Notes under the pieces: model-generated | Told to the model about the DNA's origin: nothing | Databases searched by the model: none | The model's input: only the letters and a program-made list of their open reading frames with translations | From: Spirosoma sp. 48-14 | GTDB lineage: Bacteria; Bacteroidota; Bacteroidia; Cytophagales; Spirosomataceae | NCBI RefSeq assembly: GCF_001898575.1 | Contig: NZ_MKUD01000063.1 | Location: 62,001 to 126,000, forward strand | DNA: 64,000 nt | Reading direction: 5' to 3' | Program-made: the position numbers and the translations under genes | Shown: one piece after another, positions 1 through 8,032 of the stretch | Numbering within the stretch: position 1 is the first letter of the stretch | Layout of the letters: every line of letters starts with the position of its first letter

Positions 1-691
1 CGGCTAACGATTCTTCGGGGCTAAACGGTAAGGGAATAATCCACTCATCTACAATCGGGCGGTGGTGACGTTGCAGGGCAGCCCGGTACCCATCAATCCG
101 CCGTCGACTCGTGAGCAGGTGTTCAGGCCCTGACAGGAGCGCAATCTGCTGACAGCCCTGGTCAATCAAATGCTCCGTGGCCATATACGCCCCTTCAAAA
201 TCATCGACAGACACGCTAGGTGTATCGATGTCTTCACAAACCCGGTCAAAAAAAACGATAGGAAAACCACGGTCACGCATCGCCTGGAAATGCGCAACGT
301 CTTTGGTTCCCGTTGCAATTGATACCAGTAAACCATCTTTCCGTTGCTGGAGGATATGCTTTACATTCAGAACCTCCCGCTCGTAACTGTCATGGCTTTG
401 GTAAATAACCACCTGGTATCCCTGCGCGAAGGCAATATCTTCAATACCCGCAATGACGACGGCAAAAAAAGGGTTGGCTATTTCGGGAACGATCACTCCG
501 ATTTCCCGGCTATGACTGCTCAGTAAATGCAGGGCCGCTGGATTTGGATTGTATTCCAGCCGTTTCGCCAGTTCGATTACCCGTTGCTTGGTGGGTTCGC
601 TGATCTCCCAACTATCCCTCAAGGCTCTGGAAACAGTGGAAATGGACAGGTTCAACTCTTTAGCAATGTCTTTAATCGTCACTTGTTTCAT
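1..691 (-). CDS. LacI family transcriptional regulator (C-terminus cut by window edge)
   Basis: Reading the minus strand from an ATG at 691 gives a protein starting MKQVTIKDIAKELNLSISTV, which is the typical LacI-family helix-turn-helix (about residues 3-25) and hinge, followed by the periplasmic-binding-protein-like sensor core (IGVIVPEIANPFF, then a DRV and SVDD pattern near residues 150-170). About 230 codons are inside the window; the rest lies beyond base 1, so the protein is partial by truncation of the window, not by mutation. It is divergent from the hexuronate-type transporter and is the likely local regulator of the carbohydrate locus that follows. The ligand is not known; a sugar or sugar acid released by the downstream hydrolases is an inference from context. 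Confidence 0.93.
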   Translation of the reverse strand, partial: MKQVTIKDIAKELNLSISTVSRALRDSWEISEPTKQRVIELAKRLEYNPNPAALHLLSSHSREIGVIVPEIANPFFAVVIAGIEDIAFAQGYQVVIYQSHDSYEREVLNVKHILQQRKDGLLVSIATGTKDVAHFQAMRDRGFPIVFFDRVCEDIDTPSVSVDDFEGAYMATEHLIDQGCQQIALLSGPEHLLTSRRRIDGYRAALQRHHRPIVDEWIIPLPFSPEESLA

Positions 692-818
692 TACGAGCAC
701 TTATAAAAATAATCCTATTTCATTAACAAACGACCCAAAGTCATTACACGAAGCGGTCACTGCTTAAATCTGATTTTGCTTCCTGGCAAGCCCTGAACAG
801 GCACCCGAAAACAAGGTT

Positions 819-848
819 TACGCAAAGGTTCCCGAGAACCTTTGCGTA
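819..848. promoter_or_regulatory. Perfect 13-bp inverted repeat, candidate LacI operator
   Basis: Bases 819-831 (TACGCAAAGGTTC) and 836-848 (GAACCTTTGCGTA) are exact reverse complements separated by CCGA. It lies in the 420-bp divergent gap between the lacI-type gene and the transporter, where no gene sits upstream on either strand that would need a terminator, so an operator for the adjacent LacI regulator is the simplest reading. The rest of the gap (692-1111) shows no further gene that I can support. Confidence 0.45.
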
Positions 849-1111
849 GAAAAATACATCTATTTTCGGCTTTTTTTTTGGTTTTCTATCAAACTGGACT
901 CTACCTTTTGAAAGATTTCTTTACATACTTCTGCATTGGTCGGCCGATTGGTTCGCTATTTTTTACAATAACTGAAATGTGAGCCTATGATCCCTGCCGA
1001 ACAAACAAGACGAAGAAGTACGACAAAATGACTTAACCTAGTCGATACCGGATTCTTTGCCCGGCCGTTTTAACTCGCTTAGGAAACGATACACCGTCTA
1101 ACTTGACACGA

Positions 1112-2410
1112 ATGATTCAGACTACCCAGTCGAAGGGCCGAATTGGAAATTACCGCTGGTTTATCTGTGCCATGCTGTTTGCCGCTACCACCATCAATTA
1201 CCTGGACCGGCAAATTCTGGGCTTGTTAAAACCTACCCTGGAGAAAATTTTCAGTTGGACGGAATCCGATTACAGCTATATCGTAATGGCTTTTACGGCA
1301 ACCTATGCACTGGGGCAATTGCTCTATGGACGCGTAATCGACCAGATCGGAACCCGGCTGGGCTATATTATTTCGGTGAGCATCTGGAGCATCGCAGCCG
1401 TTATGCACGCGTTCATTCGTACGACCGTCGGGTTTGGCCTGGTCCGGGCTTTGCTGGGTATAGGTGAATCGGGCAATTATCCGGGAGGGGTAAAAACGGT
1501 GGCGGAGTGGTTCCCCAAAAAAGAACGGGCGCTGGCAGTCGGCATTTTTGATTCGGGCTCCAACATTGGTGCCTGCGTGGGCCCTATTCTGGTGCCTTTC
1601 ATACTGGCGCTGTACGGCTGGCAGATGGCGTTTATTATTACCGGCTCGCTGGGCTTTATCTGGCTGCTTGTCTGGCTTTTCGTTTATGAAGTCCCTGCGC
1701 GGCAAAGCAAGCTGAGTCGCGCCGAGTACGACTACATCCATAGCGACAACGACGTTGAAACGCCTTCGGCAGGAGGTTTATCGTGGGGGAAGCTGCTGCG
1801 TCTTCGGCAAACCTGGACGTTTATTGTCGGCAAGTTTTTTACCGACCCCATCTGGTATTTTTTTCTGTTCTGGCTCCCCGCCTATTTCAACGCGTCGTTC
1901 CACCTCGACCTGAAAAAGCCCAGCCTGCCCCTGGTTATCGTGTATACGGGTACCATGATTGGTAGCATCGGTGGAGGGTATCTGTCATCGTGGCTGATTC
2001 AGAAAGGGTGGCCCGTTTATAAAGCCCGTAAAATGGCGCTGCTCGTATCAGCCATTGCTGTCGTCCCTATTCTGATCACACGTTATACAAACGATATGTG
2101 GCTGGTCGTATCACTGATCAGCTTGTCTGTAGCGGCCAACCAGGCCTGGAGTGCCAACATTTTCACCATCGTGTCCGACATGTTCCCCAAAAGGGCGGTG
2201 AGTTCGGTGGTTGGATTGGGCGGTATGGCCGGGGCTGTCGGTGGGGTATTGTTCGAAAGCCTCATCGGATACATTCTGGATGTTTTCAAAGCATCGGGCA
2301 ACATCGTCCTGGGCTACAACATCATCTTCCTGGTGTGCGGCAGTTCATTCCTGATCGCCTGGCTCATCATCCACTGGCTTACCCCAAAAATGGAGCCGGT
2401 AAACCTCTGA
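1112..2410 (+). CDS. MFS transporter, ACS/ExuT-like hexuronate carrier
   Basis: Inner-membrane major facilitator of about 432 residues with 12 predicted membrane spans. The early segment NYLDRQILGLLKPTLEK and the RVIDQIGTRLG loop resemble the anion:cation symporter group that includes ExuT (hexuronate:H+ symport); the WFPKKERALAVGIFDSGSNIG segment is also typical. I chose the ATG at 1112; an in-frame TTG three codons upstream (1103) is possible. It is divergent from the LacI regulator and precedes a GH28 gene, which fits uptake of uronic acids released from a polysaccharide. The exact substrate cannot be read from sequence. Confidence 0.88.
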   Translation: MIQTTQSKGRIGNYRWFICAMLFAATTINYLDRQILGLLKPTLEKIFSWTESDYSYIVMAFTATYALGQLLYGRVIDQIGTRLGYIISVSIWSIAAVMHAFIRTTVGFGLVRALLGIGESGNYPGGVKTVAEWFPKKERALAVGIFDSGSNIGACVGPILVPFILALYGWQMAFIITGSLGFIWLLVWLFVYEVPARQSKLSRAEYDYIHSDNDVETPSAGGLSWGKLLRLRQTWTFIVGKFFTDPIWYFFLFWLPAYFNASFHLDLKKPSLPLVIVYTGTMIGSIGGGYLSSWLIQKGWPVYKARKMALLVSAIAVVPILITRYTNDMWLVVSLISLSVAANQAWSANIFTIVSDMFPKRAVSSVVGLGGMAGAVGGVLFESLIGYILDVFKASGNIVLGYNIIFLVCGSSFLIAWLIIHWLTPKMEPVNL

Positions 2411-2559
2411 ACTATTCCTAACCTCTAACCCGACTCAACCGTGAATTTCATCCGAAAAACTGAATTATACGCTCTGGATTAATCGCTTTGGGCGCGCCAA
2501 CTGAGCACTGGCGGAATCTGTGATCAACAGGTTAATCGTGGATTTGCAGGGAAATTTTA

Positions 2560-2576
2560 CCGCTAATCGATAGCGG
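2560..2576. promoter_or_regulatory. Palindrome upstream of the GH28 gene
   Basis: CCGCTA-ATCGA-TAGCGG is a 6-bp perfect inverted repeat with a 5-base spacer, 124 bp before the GH28 start. It may be an operator for this operon. A separate near-match, AAATCATTGTACGAAGC at 2648-2664, resembles AAGTCATTACACGAAGC at 738-754 before the transporter. Both are weak signals. Confidence 0.25.
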
Positions 2577-2699
2577 GCTGCTAAACACGTCCCTAAAGAG
2601 CCAGACTCAGCTACAGTTGGTACACAGTTGCCTATAGGTCATTTACCAAATCATTGTACGAAGCCGGCGAATCATCGCTTTTTCTAACCCGGCCAACTT

Positions 2700-4247
2700 A
2701 TGAACGCTTTACTCCTTAGTACCCTCATCGCCCTATCTACAGTAGCCAGTGCTACGGATTTCAACGTGTTGACGTTTGGAGCCAAAGGGGATGGCAAAAC
2801 CGACAACACCACCGCCATTCAAAAAACCGTTGATGCCTGCGCGGCATCGGGAGGGGGCCTGGTGATTTTTCCCGCCGGTAATTTTCTATCCGGCACCATC
2901 CAGCTCAAAAGCCATGTTGTACTTCACCTGTCGGCAGGCTGTCAGCTTACAGGCACGACCGTACTGGCCAAATACCCTTATCAACAGCATGGATTCAGGT
3001 TTTACGGGGCCGAATGGGCCAGGCAGAGCTTAATTTATGCCCATAAGGTCGACGATGTAGGCATTGAAGGGTATGGCACCATCGACGGACAAGGGGCCAG
3101 CTTTGTCACGACGACCTTGAAGAAACCCGACCGCTACCGAAATCGACCTTACCTGCTCTGGTTCATCGAGTGCAAAAAAGTCAGGGTCAGCGGGATCACC
3201 CTGCGCAATTCGGCTTTCTGGATGCAGCATTATCTGGGCTGCGAGGATGTGAGCATCAACGGCATCAGCATCTGGAACCACTCCAACAAAAATAACGACA
3301 TGATTGACATTGATGGCTCACGAAACGTGACCATCCAGAATGTCAAAGGCGACTCGGACGACGATGGGCTGACCCTGAAAAGTACCTCTCCCCTGATCAC
3401 AGAAAACGTTACGGTGATGAATTGCGTACTGAGCAGCCACTGCAACGCCCTGAAGCTGGGGACCGAATCGACAGGGGGCTTTCGGAATGTGGCCATTACC
3501 AACTGCGTCATCAGACCATCAGCTCAGAAAACCACCATCTACGGCAAACCGGCAGGCATCAGCGGCATTGCCCTCGAAATGGTAGACGGGGGTGTCATGG
3601 AAAATATATCCATCAGTAATATCGTGGTGGAGGGTCCCGAAGTACCGATTTTCATTCGCCTGGGCAACCGGGCCCGCAAGTATGACGAACAGGCGTCTAT
3701 ACCGGGTACCGGACGCGTCCGCAATATCCGCCTGTCGGGGATAACGGCTACGGGAAGCGGCCAGACGGGCTGCTCCATCACAGGGATCGAAACGGCGAAA
3801 CTCCACGAGATCAGCCTGAGCGACATTTCCATCGACGTTGCAGGCGGGGGCGCTGCCAGCGACATGATGAAATCGGTTCCCAGGCTGGACGATCAGTACC
3901 CCGAAGGGACTATGTTCGGCATGCTGCCAGCTTATGGTTTTTACCTGGCCCACATCGAAAACATTCAGCTCAGCAACGTACGCTTCACCTGCCTTACACC
4001 GGACAACCGGCCCGCTCTGGCACTGGACGATGTTCGTGATTTCGCACTGGATCGGTTAACCATGCCCACTACCGCAACAGCCGCAGCAGCCGTGTATGTG
4101 ACAGGCGATAGCCGGGGAGCGATCCGTCATAGTAAAGCTACCGGCGCTGCCAAAAGCTTTGTCGCAAAATCAGGAGCCAGCACGCAGGTAAAACTGATCG
4201 AAAACGACCACCCACAGATACGCATCACCGAAACGAGTGTTCAATGA
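2700..4247 (+). CDS. Glycoside hydrolase family 28 (polygalacturonase-like)
   Basis: 515 residues with an N-terminal signal peptide (MNALLLSTLIALSTVASA) followed by the pectate-lyase-like beta-helix start FNVLTFGAKGDGKTDNTTAI seen in GH28 enzymes. Acidic catalytic-region motifs are NND (198-200) and the run around DSDDDG (218-223); the usual GHG site is represented by SHCNALKLG, which departs from the classic motif. GH28 enzymes hydrolyse alpha-linked galacturonides or related glycans; this one is probably periplasmic or secreted. Its stop overlaps the start of the next gene (ATGA), so the two are translationally coupled. The departure from GHG means the substrate may not be plain polygalacturonan. 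Confidence 0.9.
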   Translation: MNALLLSTLIALSTVASATDFNVLTFGAKGDGKTDNTTAIQKTVDACAASGGGLVIFPAGNFLSGTIQLKSHVVLHLSAGCQLTGTTVLAKYPYQQHGFRFYGAEWARQSLIYAHKVDDVGIEGYGTIDGQGASFVTTTLKKPDRYRNRPYLLWFIECKKVRVSGITLRNSAFWMQHYLGCEDVSINGISIWNHSNKNNDMIDIDGSRNVTIQNVKGDSDDDGLTLKSTSPLITENVTVMNCVLSSHCNALKLGTESTGGFRNVAITNCVIRPSAQKTTIYGKPAGISGIALEMVDGGVMENISISNIVVEGPEVPIFIRLGNRARKYDEQASIPGTGRVRNIRLSGITATGSGQTGCSITGIETAKLHEISLSDISIDVAGGGAASDMMKSVPRLDDQYPEGTMFGMLPAYGFYLAHIENIQLSNVRFTCLTPDNRPALALDDVRDFALDRLTMPTTATAAAAVYVTGDSRGAIRHSKATGAAKSFVAKSGASTQVKLIENDHPQIRITETSVQ

Positions 4248-6751
4248 AACGAATCAAGGCCATTTTGCTGGGTGTGCTGATCGGTTCTGGACAGAATCCA
4301 GCCGCGGCTACGACTGTTCCGGTATTACCCTATCCACAGCAGGTTACGGTGGGCGACCCGCTCCCGCCAATCGGTACGGCTATTGCCTTTACAGGCTCCG
4401 GTCTCGAATCGGGTGTGACCAAACGACTTGCAGCAAACTGGCAACTGGCAGGCCTAAATCAAGCAGCACAAGCCCTTCAGCAGACCGTTACCTTGATTGT
4501 ATCCGGCAAATCGGCCAAAGCCAATGCGCTGGTCGACGCCTACACGGCTGGCTGGTCCGGCAAAGTGGGGGCCGAAGGCTACGTCCTTGTCCTGAATGCC
4601 CGACACAAATTCATTGCCGCCAACACCGAAACCGGCCTTTTCTACGGTCTTCAATCGCTGAAACAACTCGTCCGTTCAGGCTGGAATCAGGAGATAACGA
4701 TTACAGACTGGCCCTCGTTTGCCAATCGGGGGATTTATGACGACATCAGCCGGGGGCCAACACCTAAAGTCAGCACAATCAAAAAGCAGATCGAACGGCT
4801 GGCCGAATTAAAGATCAACTCCCTCTCGTTTTACATTGAGCATGTGGTGCAGCCCCGCTCCTACCCCGACTTTGCCCCTGCCGATGGCAAGCTGACGATG
4901 GACGACATTCGGGAGCTTTCGGCCTATGCGGCCCAGTTTCATATGCAACTGGTAGGCAGCTTTCAGTCGTTCGGCCATTTCGCGAATATACTGTCGCAGC
5001 CCAGGTATCAGCCGATGGGAGAAACGTCCACGATGATTTCGCCACTCGATCCGAAAGCCAGGGCGTTTCTGGCGAGTGTCATCACGGAATTATGCGGTGC
5101 ATTCAACGCCCCCTATTTCAACGTTAACTGCGACGAAACATTTGATCTGGGCAAAGGCAAATCCAAAGCGTACGTCGATCGTGTGGGCGTGGCGAAGTAT
5201 TACGCTGACCACATCAAATTTCTGTACGACGTAGTTAAAAAGCAGCACAAACAACTCATGATGTGGGGCGACATTGCCCTGCAGCACGAAGAGATTCTGG
5301 ACCTGCTGCCGAAAGACATTATCTACCTCACCTGGGAGTATGGCGATCAAAAATCCTACGACACCTGGATACAGCCCTTCGTGAAACGGGGGCTCCCCTT
5401 CGTCGTCTGCCCAGGCATTGTCAACTCTAATCGGCTCTTCCCCGATATGGTCATGGCCCGAGGCAACATCAACGGTTTTCTTAAAGCGGGTAAGCAGGCA
5501 GGTACAGCGGGCGTTTTGACAACCATCTGGGATGAAGGGCCTATGTGCTTCTTCCACAGCGACTGGTACGGCGTATATACAGCCGCCGAAAAAAGCTGGA
5601 ACATCAGCCAGGCCGAGACAGGCTCTTTCAATGAGCGGTTCGAGCGTACGGCTTACAACACAGATAATGGGAACTACGTAAAAGCGCTGTTCACCCTGAT
5701 GGAGCTTCGCGGCATTCCGCTGACATATAACCTGGCCGAGCAGATCTGGCTACAAAAGCTCCTGCCCGACAGCGGAAAGAAGCTCATTATCAACAATCAG
5801 GATGTGCCGAAAATTCAGGCTATCGTCAATACGGGCCTAACCTACATCAGGACCGCTGAGCCGCAATTGAATCGTACGGACGCACAGTTTCTAGAATTTA
5901 CCCTGCAACAGTATCAGTTGCTGATGGACTCTCGGCTGCTGCTCGCTCAGGCTGCCGATACATACCGAACTGCCCAGAGCCAGCACCATACCGCAGCTTT
6001 ACAGGCCACAATACAGGCCATTGAGAGCTTGCAGGCCCGCTATCAGTCCCTGAAAGAAACGTACCGCAGCTTGTGGGAAGCCGAAAATCAACCCTATTAC
6101 CTGGCCATCAACCTGAACGGGTTCGACGGCAAGATTACCCAGTTGCAACAGCTTACAACCCGGCTGCAAACCCTCATTTCGTCATCGCCCCCTCTACCCG
6201 CCATTGCCGCCGTCGGGCTGGATATCAAAGCCAGCAATGCCTTCTACTTCCAGAACTGGCTCCTGACAGGGCCGTTTAAAACGCCGACGCCACCCCGTTT
6301 TCTATATTCCGAAGACCCTGCCTACAACGTACCACCCAAGCCCGGCGATATGGCCCAGTTTCAGGGCAAGAGCTATCGCTGGCAGAAATACATCTCCCAG
6401 GAAGGCGGTATTGTCGACCTGAGTGACTACTACAAAACCGCTTCCGGAGCCGTGGCCTACGCCTACTGTTCGATCACGACCGATAGTGCTCAGGCTGTTA
6501 CAGCACAGGTAAGCGCCCAGGCAGCAGAGCTGTTTGTCAACGGAGTTCAGGTAAAACCCGGCAACGCCGTCGATCAGGACGAAACACCCTTTGCGCTCAA
6601 CCTGACCAAAGGCGTCAATCATGTACTACTCAAATTACCGGCGTCGGCTTCCTGGAATTTTGCCTTTCGGCTGGACACCCGGAAACCCATCACCAATCAT
6701 AAACACAAGTATTCCCTAAATGCCAAAACGTCCGTTCATGAAGCCGACTAA
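4244..6751 (+). CDS. GH20-like beta-N-acetylhexosaminidase family protein
   Basis: 835 residues. A short signal peptide is followed by a GH20b-type N-terminal domain (about 30-140) and a TIM-barrel catalytic domain (about 160-480). The Asp-Glu pair that GH20 enzymes use for substrate-assisted catalysis is at D297-E298 in FNVNCDETF; WEYG and TIWDEGPMCFFHSDWYG follow. The usual HxGGDE is altered to NVNCDE. A helical segment (about 560-650) and a C-terminal beta-rich domain lie after the barrel. It starts inside the stop of the GH28 gene and overlaps the following gene, so it sits in the middle of a tight operon. Release of terminal HexNAc is inferred from family, not shown. Confidence 0.85.
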   Translation: MKRIKAILLGVLIGSGQNPAAATTVPVLPYPQQVTVGDPLPPIGTAIAFTGSGLESGVTKRLAANWQLAGLNQAAQALQQTVTLIVSGKSAKANALVDAYTAGWSGKVGAEGYVLVLNARHKFIAANTETGLFYGLQSLKQLVRSGWNQEITITDWPSFANRGIYDDISRGPTPKVSTIKKQIERLAELKINSLSFYIEHVVQPRSYPDFAPADGKLTMDDIRELSAYAAQFHMQLVGSFQSFGHFANILSQPRYQPMGETSTMISPLDPKARAFLASVITELCGAFNAPYFNVNCDETFDLGKGKSKAYVDRVGVAKYYADHIKFLYDVVKKQHKQLMMWGDIALQHEEILDLLPKDIIYLTWEYGDQKSYDTWIQPFVKRGLPFVVCPGIVNSNRLFPDMVMARGNINGFLKAGKQAGTAGVLTTIWDEGPMCFFHSDWYGVYTAAEKSWNISQAETGSFNERFERTAYNTDNGNYVKALFTLMELRGIPLTYNLAEQIWLQKLLPDSGKKLIINNQDVPKIQAIVNTGLTYIRTAEPQLNRTDAQFLEFTLQQYQLLMDSRLLLAQAADTYRTAQSQHHTAALQATIQAIESLQARYQSLKETYRSLWEAENQPYYLAINLNGFDGKITQLQQLTTRLQTLISSSPPLPAIAAVGLDIKASNAFYFQNWLLTGPFKTPTPPRFLYSEDPAYNVPPKPGDMAQFQGKSYRWQKYISQEGGIVDLSDYYKTASGAVAYAYCSITTDSAQAVTAQVSAQAAELFVNGVQVKPGNAVDQDETPFALNLTKGVNHVLLKLPASASWNFAFRLDTRKPITNHKHKYSLNAKTSVHEAD

Positions 6752-7982
6752 CCGATTGTTAATCATAGCCACCTGGATGGTCCTGGGATCGCTGCCAGGT
6801 GCCCATGCACAGGTAAAAAAAGAGGTTGCTGTAAAAGCCATCAACGATATGGCAACCTACATATCGACTACCATGCTCGACGAACAGGGTAAATCGCGCT
6901 GCGATTACAACCTGACCGAAGGCAAGTGGTACCCTTATGAAGTGCCCTGGCATACCGGTCAGGCGGTGTATGCCATGCTGGCAGCTTATAAGCAAACCAG
7001 AAATCCGAAATGGCTGGCGACGGCCCGAAAAGCAGGCGATTACTGGATTAGTCTGCAAATCAACGATCATCCCAAACTCAAAGGTATGCTGGGGGCCGTG
7101 CATGGTGACGCTATCGGCGATTCGACCATCGTGTTTGCTACGATTTCTGACGGTACACCGGGCCTTTACGAGCTGACCCGCGTGACAGGCGACAAAAAGT
7201 ATGCGCAGGTAGCTACCACAGCGGCTGAATGGATGCTGAAGAACATGTACTACGCCGAAAAAGGCGTTTGCTACGATGCCGTCGATCTGGGTACGGGTGT
7301 GGTCGAGAAAGAACATAGCGAGTTCTGGAAGGGCAAAAAAGAGCAATCGCTCTACGACGTTTCCCGGCCCAACACAGAAGGCTGGCTCTTTCTGGACGCT
7401 TACGAATTCAATAAAAACAAAGCCCTGCTGGACGCCCACCTCAACCTGTCGAACAAGGTGGTCGAGCTGGAAGAGAAGGGGTTGTGGATGCAGTTTACGC
7501 CGAACTCCATCGAAGAAAAATCCTTTCACCCCCGCTTCAATCTATGGTATGCCGAATCGCTGATCCATACCTGGAAAAAAACCGGCGACAAGAAATACCT
7601 GGAAGCGGCTGCAGCTACGGGTCGCACCTACGCTAAAGCCCAGCAAAAAGACGGCACCATCTTTTACGTGAACTACATCGATGGCCGGGCTCCCGACCGG
7701 AGTTCGGTGACAGGCTCGGCCGTAGCCATGGCGGGCATCGTCTGGATCGAACTGGCGAAGGCAGGCTATACGGAATTTCTACCCTATATCGAGAAATCGG
7801 CGACCTGGGTTGTTCAGAATCGGTTTGGTATGGATCATCCTGACAAAAACCTGCGCGGTGCCATTCTGGAAACCCGGATGCGTAGCCGTAAGGACAAGAT
7901 CTGGCTCGTCAATCGGGATATAGGCACCAGCTTTTCCATCCGCTTCCTGGTCGACTATCTGAATTTCAAGGGGCTCAACTAG
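6738..7982 (+). CDS. (alpha/alpha)6-barrel glycosidase-like exported protein
   Basis: About 414 residues from the ATG at 6738, which gives a clean signal peptide (MKPTNRLLIIATWMVLGSLP...AHAQ); an upstream in-frame ATG at 6720 would add six residues and extend the overlap with the GH20 gene. The body has repeated helical hairpins with W/Y-rich turns (WYPYEVPWHTGQAVYAMLAA, WLATARKAGDYWISLQ, FNLWYAESLIHTWKKTGDKKYL), as in six-hairpin glycosidases such as GH88/GH105 unsaturated uronidases and the C-terminal fold of glucuronyl epimerases. I cannot assign a family by eye. The location between a GH20-like enzyme and a TonB receptor supports a glycan-processing role in the periplasm. Confidence 0.7.
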   Translation: MKPTNRLLIIATWMVLGSLPGAHAQVKKEVAVKAINDMATYISTTMLDEQGKSRCDYNLTEGKWYPYEVPWHTGQAVYAMLAAYKQTRNPKWLATARKAGDYWISLQINDHPKLKGMLGAVHGDAIGDSTIVFATISDGTPGLYELTRVTGDKKYAQVATTAAEWMLKNMYYAEKGVCYDAVDLGTGVVEKEHSEFWKGKKEQSLYDVSRPNTEGWLFLDAYEFNKNKALLDAHLNLSNKVVELEEKGLWMQFTPNSIEEKSFHPRFNLWYAESLIHTWKKTGDKKYLEAAAATGRTYAKAQQKDGTIFYVNYIDGRAPDRSSVTGSAVAMAGIVWIELAKAGYTEFLPYIEKSATWVVQNRFGMDHPDKNLRGAILETRMRSRKDKIWLVNRDIGTSFSIRFLVDYLNFKGLN

Positions 7983-8032
7983 CCAACTTTCCCTGCACAT
8001 CTTTTCCCCACTCTATACCAAACGTATCTTCT

